Origin: Carposina sasakii
Taxonomy: Eukaryota; Arthropoda; Insecta; Lepidoptera; Carposinidae
Assembly (NCBI GenBank): GCA_014607495.2
Contig: CP053159.1
Span: 6,455,501-6,519,500, forward strand
Direction of reading: 5' to 3'
DNA length: 64,000 bases
In this document: positions 22,863 through 35,800 of the stretch, in pieces
Layout: every line of letters starts with the position of its first letter
Position numbering within the stretch: position 1 is the first letter of the stretch
Notes under the pieces: generated by a model
Seen by the model: only the letters and a program-made list of their open reading frames with translations
What the model was told of the DNA's origin: nothing
The model's database searches: none
Position numbers and translations under genes: made by a program

Positions 22863-24675
22863 AGGCAAATTGTGAACGACGAACTATTCAATTTGAATTT
22901 GGAATTACTGTTACCTTGAAGCTTTGATACATTATTTTCGGGATCTAAGTATGTAGATTTTATAAAATCCATGAAACTAAACGTAAAAGTTTCGAGGTAT
23001 ATGCGTTTTGGATTTATTGTTTAGCGCTGAGTCACCTTAAGTGCTTTGCATTCTTTTTACTCACTTGCAATATGGATTTGACGTTTAAATACGATATGTA
23101 TAGCCTCTCGCCCATCTCACTTGTTCATATCTTGCCAGTCTCCTGGCTTCTAGATTGATCATCTCAACTACATTTTGTATTTACTTCATGTTGCTGCTAC
23201 ATCGCGTCGTCGACGTGAGTTCGTAAATTGATTTCACGCAAACTAAGCCACAACACCGCATACGATAAGCCGCTTACCAGGGGTTTAAGTTTCGACCTAT
23301 TTGAATTTATTTATATTTATGCAAATATTTTTAATGAACTTCAGTGTTTTATGGACTTATTTTGAAATAAATAGCCTTTTTGTTGTAAAATAATATGCCG
23401 TATTTTTTTACAATAAACAAAATCTAGTAACGTATCAAACGGCATGGTACTTAATGGATGATACTTAGGTACCCACTGAATGAAAGTGACCAGAATTTTA
23501 CTTACACACATCGTCGACATAAATCATTGTAGTGCCGTGCAAAATAAACACAGCCTAAACTAATTAGTGTAGAAAACTCGCGGGACCAAACAGGGTATGT
23601 GGAGTAGAGTTTGATGTTGCGCTCACAAAATTAGGGAAGTTTAGGGCCAAAGTCGCCCTCGACCGTAACAAGTTAATTTAAACTGCCCGAGTAATTTGCA
23701 CACAAGCGTGACACTAATGAAATTAGTTATATCTACTGTTAGCCGGATCACGTGTTGGATGAAAATAGATCTGAAATTTTAACTCCTTTTTGAAACTTTT
23801 GGCATGTACCTACTCTACATTAGCCAACTGTAGAATATACTGCGTTCAGTATAATCCTTCTGATATATCCGCTTATCATGCATTTGGCATATCTACAAGT
23901 AACACGGTTTATAATTTTTATGCATTTTCATGTAAGACGCATGCTTCATTTATGACGCGGGTCAGAGAGTCGGACAGTGGACTGCCGAAGGCCGTATATG
24001 ACATCTCTAAATTCTCCATGCTGCCCTTAAGCATATTTTACTGTACTTTTAGATTTGATTTCCTTTGAATGAATTTATTATCAATAGCAACTAACAATCG
24101 AAGTGTCCTGTAATTTCTACCCTTATAGTTTACTCATAAAGACGAAGGTTTTAAATTTAATTAGTGCGTGCTACCAACGTTGACTTACGATACCGAGTGG
24201 TATCTAAGCATAAGCTTAAAAAAACAATGGAGCAGGTTATGGTCAGAATTAAAATATCTCTGCGAGATCAACAAATCAGGAATAAGAAGATTCGTAGATT
24301 ACTGAAGTAGCCACTAGGTCACATTAGGAGAAGACGCTCAGTGATGGAACTGATGTAAATGATCAACTTCCTAGATTGTGCAATGACGATGACGATTATG
24401 ACGTCAATTCATCCTTAACCGTTGTCTGGTGATTAGAAAAAATAAGTATAAAGAATAATTATTACCGTTTCATACAATAGTTCCTAAGCCTGATTTTAGA
24501 ACTAACAATTTTTTGTATGCAGTGATACAAAAAATGCGGTCATACACATAGTAACGAGCGCCATCTTCCATGGGAGCTATACAGTGAAACGCACTCTAGA
24601 TCCTAGTATATATTTATATTAATCACGTATCCCACAGTCAAACCGCGCAAGCAGTTTTGTGGGACGTTGTACCTA
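22863..24675. other. No supported feature
   Basis: AT-rich. A 92-codon frame at 23790-24068 has no family signature. Confidence 0.4.
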
Positions 24676-24677
24676 AT

Positions 24678-24925
24678 TTTATTTTTATTTTTTTCTTTAT
24701 TAGGAACACCAACAGCATTTACATTTTATAATAATTACAAGTAAATTTAATTTATAATTAGGCCAAGAATAGGTTTTCATTATATTTCTGTATTAAAGTG
24801 GCACGTTTAGAAACAGGGGCAAAGACAGCTTCTCATCCATACAATGTGGACTTGTTTTTTCAAAGTATAAATATTTCAAAGCATCAAACAATTTGTATGA
24901 GTGAGGAACCGTCTCAGCAAAGAGA
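24678..24925 (-). mobile_element. Possible LINE 3' end (minus orientation)
   Basis: The T-rich start followed by TTTATTAGGAACACCAACAG reads on the minus strand as a unique 3' end plus an A-rich tail, as expected of a retroposon. No coding sequence is recognised. Confidence 0.35.
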
Positions 24926-27378
24926 TTAATAAAAAAGTAAAATTACTTACTATTCCTTAACTTAACAATAAAAACACTACACCTGGGTCAATTGATTACC
25001 TATATATTTGATGTGATAAGGCAAAACTTATTTACCACCAATACATATTACCATCACTGGACGCGCCACCTAGAAAGTATATGCAATTTTGGGATCATGA
25101 TGAGAATGAGAACCAATGTATACAGAATCGAATTACTAATGAACTATTTGATACAGGCTGGTATATGGCATTAAAAACACAAAATAAGTCTCAACGAATA
25201 AAAGATTTTACAAGATGACACTTGAAACTATTCCTACTAAGATTAAAGATATCAATAGTTTTGAATTGTTTGTTGTAAACAGACAAAATGCGGGGAAAGA
25301 TGGCATTTCTGGCATAATTTGTACTTGTCAGCGAGACCGAGAATAGAGGAGATCAAGTTTTTGTAAATTTATAAAGAATTATAAATATAAAAAAAAAAAC
25401 AATCTCACGCCTATATCCTAACAAGGGTAAGCAGAGAGTACAGATCTCCATTTTGTACGTTCCAAAAATACCTCTTTCGCCTCGTCGACATATTCTTCAT
25501 TCATTCATTAACATACCTGCAGCAAAATTACTTTTAAATCAAAGCGCAAGTACCTACCGACACCCATCTAATTTGTAAATTCCAACGCTTAATTAAAATT
25601 ATGAACAATACATGAACTCTAATAAAATTGCGTAAATAAAATAAGTTCCATGAATTTTGTAGGGGTTAGTTTGTTTCGTGAAGAACCAATTGTATTACGC
25701 CGGCCGGGGCAGCACCTTAACGTGACCGAAAAAAGTGTCCATAAATAATATACATTCCATGAATCAACAGGGTCTTGGGTAGTAAACGTGGGGCAAGTCA
25801 CAGAGTAAACTATAAAAAATCTATGCGCAAAGGAAGCTGTGGGGTTAGCACGAAAAATATGCGAGAAAGTAACGTAACGTAAACGATAGCAAAATATATG
25901 AGATTAGGATAAGCGCCCCTATCGGACGTAAATGGAACGAATACACGGTAGCGCGAACATGTTTTAATAGGTATTCGTATCGTAAAGTAAACGTCAGACT
26001 AATCATTTTTAAGGAAATCAGCAGCACGTACCTAATTTTGACATACGATAACGTAAATTCGTAGGCTGGCTATCGAGTCTTACGATAGTGTTCTCACTTG
26101 GATTTTGTGGTGAGAAAAATACGTAAACATATTATTTAAATTTTTACAGTTTACTAAGCAATTTTAATGACTTATACATTTACTTGAGTGTAGTGCGTAT
26201 CATTATTAGGTTGCTCCAACATCATTAGCAGACGCAAATAATTTTTTATCATCACTTTTCGTCTAAACGACGATCTCCATTATCATCGCTATTTAGCTTG
26301 GAGACTTAGAAATCCTGACTTTGATGAATTGCCGTCTCCACAATGTAGATATTGCGAAGAACATTTTTATATCTTTCCATGTCAACAAATATTACACTAG
26401 CTTTTGAGGATTATCCTGACGTTTCCAATTATCATCATTATGTATTGTTCATGACAATTTTTTCCTTATAAGACAATGTATATATGGAAATAAATTTCTT
26501 TGTCTTTCTTTCGACATAAACAAAAATATTGCCTTCGTTCGAAACGCAGGTTCGTTCAAAAACTAAATCATATTTAACAAAAATAAATAGAATTATTAAA
26601 AATGCTAGAATAAAAAAGATTTTTAGAAAAGCAATAAAGTAATTCAACATTAAATTACCCTTATTGGTTATTTTACGCGAATATTTATATAAAGATAATA
26701 ATAATATTAATTGAAACCTTCAACTTTAAAAAATGAAGTTAAATAGCATCATGTTTCAGAACGCATCTTTCGATCCTTTTTACTTAGTATGACGTCATCG
26801 TACAATAGTATCGAGGTCTCGATACGATTACGTTACTTCACGTTACTTTTTCGATACAATTTACGTGCTCGCCCCTCTGAACTCTATTCAAACTGCAAGA
26901 ACAGAATAAGAATGGGAAATTCTATCGCACGTGAAAAAAAGGTTCTTTTGTTTGCTAAAAGTCGCCCCAATTCAATATAATTTTAATAGCTCTTAGGAAC
27001 TTATTTATTTGAAACTGGAAAAATATTATTTATAATGTTCTAATATTATAATGTTCGTATACATATTCGTATTCGTGTAGTTTTCTCTATACATACCGTG
27101 GAATAGGTATTTCAAAACTTTGCTCGCGATTTTAAACCTTTCGTTGAAATAGAGGGTAGTAGATACCTACAATTTATCTATCGTAGAAAACTTATCAATT
27201 GTATCGATGGTATCGCAATAAATTATTACCGAGACATCTGCATTGACTAGAGAGGCGGTAATAGATTTAGATCCGACTTTGAAATGGGTACGAGTATTAG
27301 ACGTCCTCGGCCATTGAAATTAACTAATCCCATTGTAGCAAGAATATCCCGTAAATATGCGCGTGTTAAACGTGTAAA
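24926..27378. other. No supported feature
   Basis: AT-rich. Near 25410-25440 the motif ACGCCTATATCC...AAGGGTAAGCAGAG resembles the piece at 46146-46180, suggesting a small dispersed repeat. Otherwise empty. Confidence 0.4.
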
Positions 27379-27595
27379 TCTATACATATAATAAAACTCT
27401 AACTGATCGTTGTTTGTTCACGCTAATTTCAGAAATAGTTTTACCGATTTGAATGAAGTTTCCGGGAATGTATAATATTCCGAAAACTTCATCACAATAA
27501 TTGTGATGGTAATTTTTGTTTATTTGCAGCGAATTTGCTCCAACACAGCTGCAGTCTCGGACGCGGAGTTGCGGGCGTCCACTAGTCTATTTATG
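27379..27595 (+). mobile_element. Helitron-like copy C (shortened)
   Basis: A|TCTATACATATAATAAAAC start and GCGGGCGTCCACTAG end. About 90 bp shorter than copy A through internal loss. Confidence 0.65.
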
Positions 27596-29869
27596 TAAAG
27601 TAACATGTCTAATTTAACGTCGTCGTGGCAAAACTGCTGAAGCTAAACGTTATATTAAGACCGTGACTTCTTTTTGTGACTTCTACTTAGAATAAATTTC
27701 CCGAAAATTCCACGGGAACGGAAATTAACGGCAATTATGAAGTGGACGGCCGCTAGTAAAATATAAGTGGATAAGTTCAGATAGTGTAACAAATAGTAGT
27801 GGTAATGAATTTTTGGGCAGAGAATGATTATGAAATCAACCAAAACAGATTGTTCTAAAATCGGTTGTTTAAAAGGCATTATTTTACGTGATTCAAAATC
27901 AAATTAATTATATTTAATAATAAAATCAATTACAATTTGACTCTTTCGTGTAATACTAGGTGTATATATCTACTTCAAGGGATAAAGAAAACAGATGAAT
28001 TTAGGGGGTTATTTTCCTTTTTGTTACCAAACTCGAACTCACTCAACCCATTCTATAATAAAAGGGAATAACTTCCAAAAATTTTCATTGCCATTTCGCT
28101 TCCCTTTTGTTCATTTAAATAGAAACCCTAATGAAATCCATCAACGTGTAGCCTTTGAATCTATACAAAAAAATCTTTTTCACATAATTTTCGATTCTCA
28201 CGCCTTCCGTTTATCCTGTGAATGAATTTTGGAGCGAGTTTAATTGATTTTTTTTTCGCCTTGACAGATATTGATTGTTCGTAGAGTTTCAATACCTTTC
28301 CATTTTATTCCACAAACACTTAGGTTGAGCTGAAAGATAATAAATCACTGTAAAAGTGAAAGCTTCTTTTAAAACTTTACAAGTCTGTAATAAATTATAT
28401 GTATAAAGAAGGGGCGTAAACTATCGACGGCTTTTATAAAGCTAGAGCTTCAGACTATGAAAACAAGATAGATAGAGTTTGCAGAAAAACTTGTGTGATA
28501 TACGTATTAGCAAAATGTACTTGTACCTATATAATGGCAAAAGAGTTGCAACATAATAATGGTTACAAGTTTCGCTATCGCTTTAGCCTACAATAATTGA
28601 ACTAGTTAAATTAGTACCACCAACCGTTTCTAGACAGTCACTACATAGCAATGGATATCTAATTCACATTCGAAAATATTACAGTGATTATTTTTACATT
28701 AATTAAGATAGGACGAATCGGTTTCGTTATGCCGATATCCAAGTTGAAGTGTTGAGGACTAAAGGACAGTTAGCAAAAATAATAGGTTTGTTAACGTACA
28801 ACTTGTACTGAAAAGAGAAACTTCTGAATACCCTGGAAATGGCCAACGTAATACTAAAGAACATATACTGAATAGCACCCTTGCTAGTTCTTAACATCCA
28901 ATAGCCATGTGAGGTGGTAATGGCGGAGCCTATGCTTGACTTAGAGTAGAGAATGAAATATAGTCAAAGAAAAAAGGTGTGTAGTTTGGTGGAGAAAATT
29001 ATTATAGTCATTCAAAACAACCGATGTCACAGCTGGCCACAACCACTCAGGGTAAATTACTTTGTAGGCCAAGATGTGTGTGCAAAAGAAGAAATATTTT
29101 TAAAACTTATAAAGTAAATTATATGTGAAATAAAAATATTATTTTGAACATTTAGCGTTAGAAACGTAAATGCAGGAGACATTTGCTTTGGATTTGTTGA
29201 TTTCCAAGCCAACATTTTCTATGGTTTGTAAGACAATTTTCACCACCAAAGAGCGTTATACCTAAAACCTTCCCATTTCGAGATGTGTGCAAGCGTTTAT
29301 GATATATGAGAAACAGGTCCTTGGGACAAACCTCGTAACCCTGAGATTGTTAGTGGTGACCTCAGCCAATCTAATTATTGTACCCGATCTACTGTACCAA
29401 AATTAACTAAGCTCCATAGGGTTTGTCATACATACATACAACTGCATGATCATGATTTTAAAATAAAATGTAGATATCTTAAAAGTTGACTTTGGTATGT
29501 TAAATGATTATTGGTAGATCATGTACAGATATTCTTGCCAAGGTTGTAATTCCCAAAAATGAGCAACATCCACAAGTGATGGATTAATGATATCTTGATT
29601 GATGAGAGGTAATAAAACTTAAATCCGACACCACAATATCAAACCAGCTATTGAAATTATAGTTCGATGAAAATAAATATGGAAACATTTAAAAATAGGT
29701 TAATGGTAGAAAGTTCTTCTCAAAAATGTATTTCCTTAATTAATAGGGAATTATGCACTTAATGTTTTATTTATAAGATATTAAAATGTTTACATACAGG
29801 GTGTAGTGTGTGAATATTTATTTTATTTACTTCTTGCATAGCGGGGATAGTTGTAAATTGTCATATTCA
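27596..29869. other. No supported feature
   Basis: AT-rich with short frames only. A fragment of an ACAGGGTGT end abuts a SINE-2-like tail at 29798-29830. Confidence 0.4.
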
Positions 29870-30183
29870 GGGGGTCTACTCTGAAGTGACGATAAACGAA
29901 GTATCGGCCGAATATCGAGGTGTTTCCTACTACGAGCTTCCTTCGATCGGATCAGTCGCGCCGTTTTTCCATTCGGTCCGATCGAACTCTATTTGGCAGG
30001 TATAAGGCTAGATAATAGAAAGTTCATAATATTAGTCAATGTGAATTATTCTCTATGGTTCCGAATGAGTTGTGAATATCCGAAGTAATTTCGTAGTAGG
30101 GTCAAAGGCTGTCAAAGGCTTCGATTCGGTCGGGCTTCGGTCGGACCGAAAGATTCGTAAGCGGTGTTTCAGAGTAGACCCCC
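29870..30183. mobile_element. MITE with perfect 16-bp terminal inverted repeats
   Basis: GGGGGTCTACTCTGAA at 29870-29885 is exactly inverted at 30168-30183. The interior is rich in TCGG/CCGA motifs (TTCGGTCCGATCG, CGGTCGGACCGAAAG) in both orientations. No coding capacity and no clear target duplication. Confidence 0.75.
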
Positions 30184-30534
30184 AGGCCCTCTTCAATTAG
30201 TTTCCTTTTTGGCAAATGTGAACAGTACAGACCGAATATTGTAACTACACGTTCAGAGTTTCACCTCACATTTACTCCTATAGGGTAGACATCCATTAGC
30301 AAGTTTAAAAAGGAGATGCGATAATTAATGTAGACCTACGACTACTAATGTAGACTATGCAGCGCGATTTGAGCCAACCCCTGGCCAAAACTATGGTTTC
30401 CTAAGATGTATACTGGTGTTGTAAGAATGCAAAAAGACAGCCGTCTCTACAGGGCCGCCGCGCCGACAGGTGAAAAGTTCCCTCTCGGTCGCTACCTGAC
30501 GGCACCGCAATCATTGGAATCTAGTGCTTAACAA

Positions 30535-31460
30535 TTATCTTCTCTTATACAAGAGCCGATTTCTTTGCAGAGGGGAGTGAGACAAGGAGATGTTATTTCT
30601 CCGAAGCTCTTCACCAATGCAGTGGAAGACGCCTTTAAGCTTCTCGAATGGATCAATATCAATGGCGAATACATCAATCACCTTCGGTTCGCAGACGACA
30701 TCGTGGTCATGGCAGAATCGCTGAAGGATCTAAGCACAATGCTCGATGGCCTCAATCGAGTCTCCCAACAGGTGGGCCTGAAGATGAACATGGACAAGAC
30801 GAAGATCATGTCGAACGTCCATGTGCCGCCCACTCCTGTACTGGTTGGGAGCTCGATGCTTGAAGTTGTTGACGAGTATGTTTACCTGGGACAGACGGTC
30901 AAACTAGGTAAGTCCAACTTTGAGAAGGAGGTAACTCGGCGAATCCAACTCGGCTGGGCAGCGTTCGGGAAACTACGAAGCTTATTCGTGTCCAAGATAC
31001 CCCAGTCCTTAAAGACGAAGGTATTCAACCAATGCGTGCTGCCGGTGATGACCTACGGTGCCGAGACGTGGTCTCTAACTATGTGCCTCATAAAAAAGCT
31101 CAGGATCGCACAGCGAGCGATGGAGAGAGCTATGCTTGGGATCTCTCTGCGTGATCGAATCAGAAATGAGGAGATCCGCAGACGTACAAACATCACCGAC
31201 ATAGCTCAACGGTCCAGCAAGCTGAAGTGGCAATGGGCAGGGCACATAGCTCGAAGAACTGATGGCCGATGGAGTCGGAAAGTTCTGGAATACCACGTAT
31301 CGGCAAGCGCAGCGTGGGAAGGCCACCCGGAAGGTGGACGGATGACCTGGCCAAGGTTGCGGGCGTCGGTTGGATGCAGGCTGCTTCCGACCGGTCGGAG
31401 TGGAGATTGTTGGGGGAGGCCTATGTCCAACAGTGGACTTCTCAGGGCTGTAAATGATAC
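30535..31460 (+). pseudogene. RTE-clade LINE reverse transcriptase, 5'-truncated
   Basis: The C-terminal half of a non-LTR retrotransposon ORF2. The frame starts mid-domain with QRGVRQGDVISPKLF (RT motif 4 region). HLRFADDIVV, the catalytic motif C, follows, then the thumb region (GLKMNMDKTKIM, EYVYLGQ) and MTYGAETWSLT, WAGHIARRTDGRWSRKVLEY. The frame then shifts near 31290; the proper C-terminus (GKRSVGRPPGRWTDDLAKVA ... EAYVQQWTS) continues in another frame to about 31455. The terminus GAGGCCTATGTCCAACAGTG matches the LINE tails elsewhere in the window. The endonuclease half is absent, the usual result of incomplete reverse transcription. The copy is dead (frameshift, no start). Confidence 0.9.
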
Positions 31461-32084
31461 AATACCATTTTCCGTAAATAAACGGTATTAGAGTAACCTC
31501 CTGCTTGTCCTTCAGTCATGATTTACTCATCCATTAAGCCTAGAATGTATCGGAAAATACAGGAGCAAAATTTACCTTATCTCAAACAGATAACGTTGTG
31601 TTTGGCCTGGGTATGTTTACAGTTCTTCTGCACCTACGTATAATTGGCGTGCGTCGGCCTTGTGTAGTCTGTCCTACATGGAAGTAAATTTATCAACCAC
31701 CCAAATTAAGTTTGAATTTGACGTTTATGAATGGGGAGATATGCGAAATATGAAGCCAGTGAAATATTGAAACCTGTCCAAAATTATTATTTGTTTACAT
31801 TGCTAGCTTATGACGTATTGTAACCGTATTAAAGATCGAACCTACAAACTTTTTAAAAATAAAATGTGACTTCTTTCGTTATGAGGAAAACATTCAGCTT
31901 ATTTTAGACCCTAAAGAGTTCGATTCATTATCACTGTTTAAACCAAATAAAGAAATAAGCCAAAACTTCCTCCATCATTAGATCTTTGTTTCAATTTTAT
32001 CTGTAGGTATCATGTATATCTGACTAATATATTCGTTAAAAATCTAAAAACATACTATTACTCGGCCTTATATTACCTATTTGG
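31461..32084. other. No supported feature
   Basis: AT-rich sequence following the LINE. Confidence 0.4.
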
Positions 32085-32418
32085 AGATATCCGTCGATTT
32101 CCTAGAGATCGATCATCACATCATGATCATCTTCCTGTTCTGTTCCATCAGATGTTATGTTTTATTATTATGTAACTGATGAAAACGCTCAAAAACTATT
32201 ACAAAATAGACTAGACGTGCCTACAAATTTTGAGAATTGTCCTCGATTTCTCCTGGATCCCATAATCGGGATCATGATGTGGGTAATATTATTATATTTT
32301 AAGGACCATTTAAAGGGTGGCAAAAATTTATTTCGGTTCATGAAATGACGGAGTTCTAACGCACATATAAATGCAGACGAACTGACAACATCACTTTGTT
32401 TAAAGTCGGTTAAAAATT
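32085..32418 (+). repeat. Interspersed repeat E, partial copy
   Basis: Shares CCTCGATTTCTCC, GGATCCCATAATC and an ATGACGGAGTTCTAAC segment with 50203-51320 and 57945-58645, and ends AAGTCGGTTAA, the same end motif as the copy at 58.64 kb. Confidence 0.6.
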
Positions 32419-32488
32419 GTTTAGTTTATATTTTGTAAATTCCAAAAGAATCTAATTATTTAAACTTAAAAACTTATAATAAGAATTT

Positions 32489-33172
32489 TTTCCATTTTCT
32501 TTATTAATAATTTTATAAATTATAATATCTTGACTAAGATAAATTTATAAAAACACTTGTCCATTAATATAATCTGTTAGGATATGGTTGATCGTTTCAT
32601 CTTTAAACATTGTGCTGAAGGATTCAGCTTTGTTTGCCGAGATTTGGCTAGTGTATAGCTATCGGGATGAAGAATAATGTTGCCAATATGTAATTTAGAA
32701 AAAAGAGATGGTAAAATTCGTCATCCGAGTAATTGACCCGGTGGCTTAGTGGTTATAGCGGCTGGCGCGGTTTGCAGCGGTCGTGGGTTCGATTCCCACT
32801 CGGGTGAAGAATTTTTTCCATTTTGTTTATTAATAATTTTATAATATATAATATCTTTGACCAAGATAAATTTATAAAACACTTCTCCATTAACATAATC
32901 TATTAGGATATGGTTAATCGTTTCATCTTTAAACATTGTGCTGAGGGATTCAGCTTTGTTTGCCGAGATTTGGCTAGTGTATAGCTATCGGGATGAAGAA
33001 TAACGTTGCCAATATGTAATTTAGTAAAGACATGGTAAAATTCGTCATCCGAGTAATTGACCCGGTGGCTTAGTGGTTATAGCGGCTGGCACGGTTTGCA
33101 GCGGTCGTGGGTTCGATTCCCACTCGGGTGAAGAATTTTTTCCATTTTCTTTATTAATAATTTTATAAACTT
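32489..33172 (+). repeat. SINE-1, two tandem copies (324-bp period)
   Basis: Two nearly identical copies with tRNA-like parts at 32738-32810 and 33062-33132. Each has an A box (TGGCTTAGTGG at 32742) and a B box (GGTTCGATTCC at 32786), then ATTAATAATTTTATA. Upstream of each tRNA part is a roughly 200-bp body (GTGCTGAGGGATTCAGC, GCTATCGGGATGAAGAA). The tRNA-like part therefore sits near the 3' end rather than at the 5' end. A partial tail precedes the first copy. Anticodon stems do not fold as a working tRNA. Confidence 0.8.
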
Positions 33173-33405
33173 ATAATAACCAACTTTAATGTTTGAAGAA
33201 CTTCGCAAATTAGAGTCATAATTTATTTGGGTTCACAAAAAAACGCCTTTTCCAACTTTAAAAGTATTTAGCATACCAAATAGGTAACAAATTTAACTAA
33301 TTATGAAGGTTTTGGTTTGTTTACCTTCAAAGTTCGTAAACTTGTCGGATTTCCCTGAAATTGTAGGCGTGTTGTAATTGAACTTAATATTACAGGTCCC
33401 TTACG

Positions 33406-34255
33406 TATATATGTCGTGGCCATATTGTAAAATTGATCATTTCATGAAATGGTCGAGCATTTCATGAAGTGGTCGCATTTCATGAAGTGGCCAATTCAAT
33501 TTGACCAGATCGTTAAATCGTCTACATTTCACGATTTTGTCATCCACGTTTGGCCAAATCGTATTAACAGGGTGTCCATAAAATCCGAATGTGGTAAGAG
33601 CTTATATAAATAATATATACCGTACACCATATATAAGTATACCATAAGGTATGATGGTATGATTTTTTTTGCTATTATTTATGTGATATTTTCACAATAT
33701 GTATAATATTTAAAAACAAAAGACTTTACAAAAGCGATTCGCATCTGGCACTACGCCGGACGCTGCCTGGGCACGCTCGCTCCGCTCGCTCGGCTCGTGC
33801 GTCATTTGTCATAGTCTAACCTAACCTAACCTATCGTAATCTAAGGTTTTTGTTTAACAATATTATTATAAACCACCATTAAGTCTAATATACATTATAC
33901 AATATAACACACTATCCGTGAACTTCTTCTGCATAGTCACCCTACTCTCTTTAATTTGTTTTATAACCTAAAAAGAAAAATCCGCCATCTTCACACATAA
34001 ATAAAACGCGCGCAGCGCCTCTACCGGTGATTCATGTAAATATTTTACGATATGATCAATAATCTTGACCACTTCATGAAATGATCGGGCGTTTAGTTGC
34101 CCATATCGAGAAACGATTTTTATCATCGATCTGCCCAAACCATATCATGATGTGGCCAATAGACAGTTGAACTTTTCATGAAATGCGACCATTTCATGAA
34201 ATGCTCGACCATTTCATGAAATGATCAATTCTACGATATGGCCACGACATATATA
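33406..34255. mobile_element. 850-bp inverted-repeat element with TTTCATGAAA arrays
   Basis: Ends TATATATGTCGTGGC / GCCACGACATATATA are exact inverted repeats and the similarity continues for about 70 bp inward. Inside each end the palindrome ATTTCATGAAAT (or a one-base variant) is repeated three or four times at about 17-18-bp spacing, joined by GGTCG. The centre holds unrelated GC-rich sequence (CGCTCGCTCCGCTCGCTCGG) and a short CCTAA run. No transposase frame is seen, so it is non-autonomous. Confidence 0.8.
33812..33831. repeat. Short interstitial TTAGG-type run
   Basis: Three to four CCTAA units, the complement of the insect telomere repeat TTAGG. Probably a chance microsatellite. Confidence 0.5.
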
Positions 34256-34391
34256 GGTAGATAAATGTACCTAAAAATTCATATTGCTAATGGGCAAATT
34301 TGGAAATAATCCAGTTTAGGATTCTTATTGGAATGATAATGATATAGGCTGTTTGTTGGTAGGTAATAACATTTATTATTCGGTCTATATC

Positions 34392-34735
34392 AGTCTATCT
34401 CTCTCCGTTCTTAACATAAATGGCTGAGAGAGAAAAGGAATGGTAATACTAAATTTACGTTTAGGTTTAAGTGTGATTGCCGGAATCGACCATTTTGTCT
34501 CAGTAGTATCGAATCGTTGTTTTATTTTTCTCAAACTTATTTATAAACCTAATCTTAGTCAAGTCTATCGCTCTTCGTTCTTAACATAAATGGCTAAGAG
34601 AGAAAATCAATGGTAGGACTAAATCTACGTTTAGGTTTAAGTGTGACTGCCGGAATCGACCATTTTGTCTCAGTAGTATCGAATCGTTGTATATATATAG
34701 TATTGAATATTTCTCAAACTTATTTAAATTAGCAT
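34392..34735 (+). repeat. 170-bp tandem duplication
   Basis: GTTCTTAACATAAATGGCT occurs at 34407 and 34577, and the copies stay aligned through CATTTTGTCTCAGTAGTATC. Divergence is a few percent. Confidence 0.85.
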
Positions 34736-35585
34736 CAATCAATTTTAATTTGTTTCTAACTAAAGTGACTAACAACAGCCTACTCCCATACATAAACTCG
34801 TCTATATGTCAAAGGAAACTTAGATTAGGGTACTATTTGTTAAATTCAAATTTTATTATAGATTCTGTGTACACGCATATCTACCTTTCATATTTAATTA
34901 TCACTTTTTTTCCCAAATGGTTTGCTGAAAGAAATCTCTTTTAGAGATAAGCACGCCTTTCGTACTTTCTGTACGTATAGGTAGATAGATAAAATGATAT
35001 TATGCTTGAAAACTAGTTCACGGTATAAAGCTCTAAATTCATTTAAAAATATACTATTTCATATCTGAAGTCTAATTCAAAATTCCACGTGTAATTATTG
35101 TGTCGGAACACTATGTAAAAAGTTCATACAAAAATAATTGAAGCTATGATATATCTAACATCAGAAATTACACAATTCCTATGAAAAATATTCGATATTC
35201 AGTATTGTATTGAATGCTGATATTGTTTCATAGTACAATCATGTACCTACTTAGTAACCTACCTAGTAATTTAAATGTATAAATAATTTATTATGCCTCA
35301 TTTTGCACGTATCACGTTGAGAAAGGATTGATGGAAGGGTAGACAACGCGAGAGAATTGATAAGGGTCACATTTCAAATAAATATCTTAGTAGACAAGTT
35401 TCAATCCCAGTTTTTGCAGAGCTTATATGAAGAATCTAACCCGAGCGAGGGCTGTATTGGTTAATGTTACGTCCCACTTTTAGTTCGGGGCAAAAAAATT
35501 AAGCAATAAGATGTGTATTTCGATATTTTCATTATAAAACTCTATCGACATTGTTCAGTTACATTTTTGTGATATCAAAGTGATA
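34736..35585. other. No supported feature
   Basis: AT-rich. The 85-codon frame at 34687-34944 overlaps the tandem repeat and has no family signature. Confidence 0.4.
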
Positions 35586-35589
35586 TCTT

Positions 35590-35800
35590 GCTCTGATGTG
35601 GGGTTTTACTAGAGGACATCAGCTGTATCTCCTTCCGTGCAAGTCGTAAGAGACGACTAAGCAACTCGGCCATTCTCTCAGGTGATAAGCTAGCAACTGC
35701 TCTCTGATCATTTATATCTGTGAGTGCTATTCTAAACACGCCTGTGGGATCTTTATGATTCTGCAGTTTTGGCTACCCCAATGTTCCATTTTACGTGATA
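35590..35800 (-). repeat. Interspersed repeat G, longest copy
   Basis: The minus strand contains GGTAGCCAAAACTGCAGAAT near 35770 (relatives at 49730-49785 and 54175-54225, plus) and GCACGGAAGGAGATACAGCT near 35620 (relative at 56295, plus). Family unknown. Confidence 0.55.

Noticed and set aside
32738..32810. tRNA gene with A and B boxes
   Set aside because: Anticodon stem and acceptor stem do not pair properly, and near-identical copies have the same tail; it is a SINE part. The same applies to 15253, 33062, 36757 and 62085.
33812..33831. Telomere or former chromosome end
   Set aside because: Only three to four CCTAA units inside an inverted-repeat element; too short to mean more than a microsatellite.
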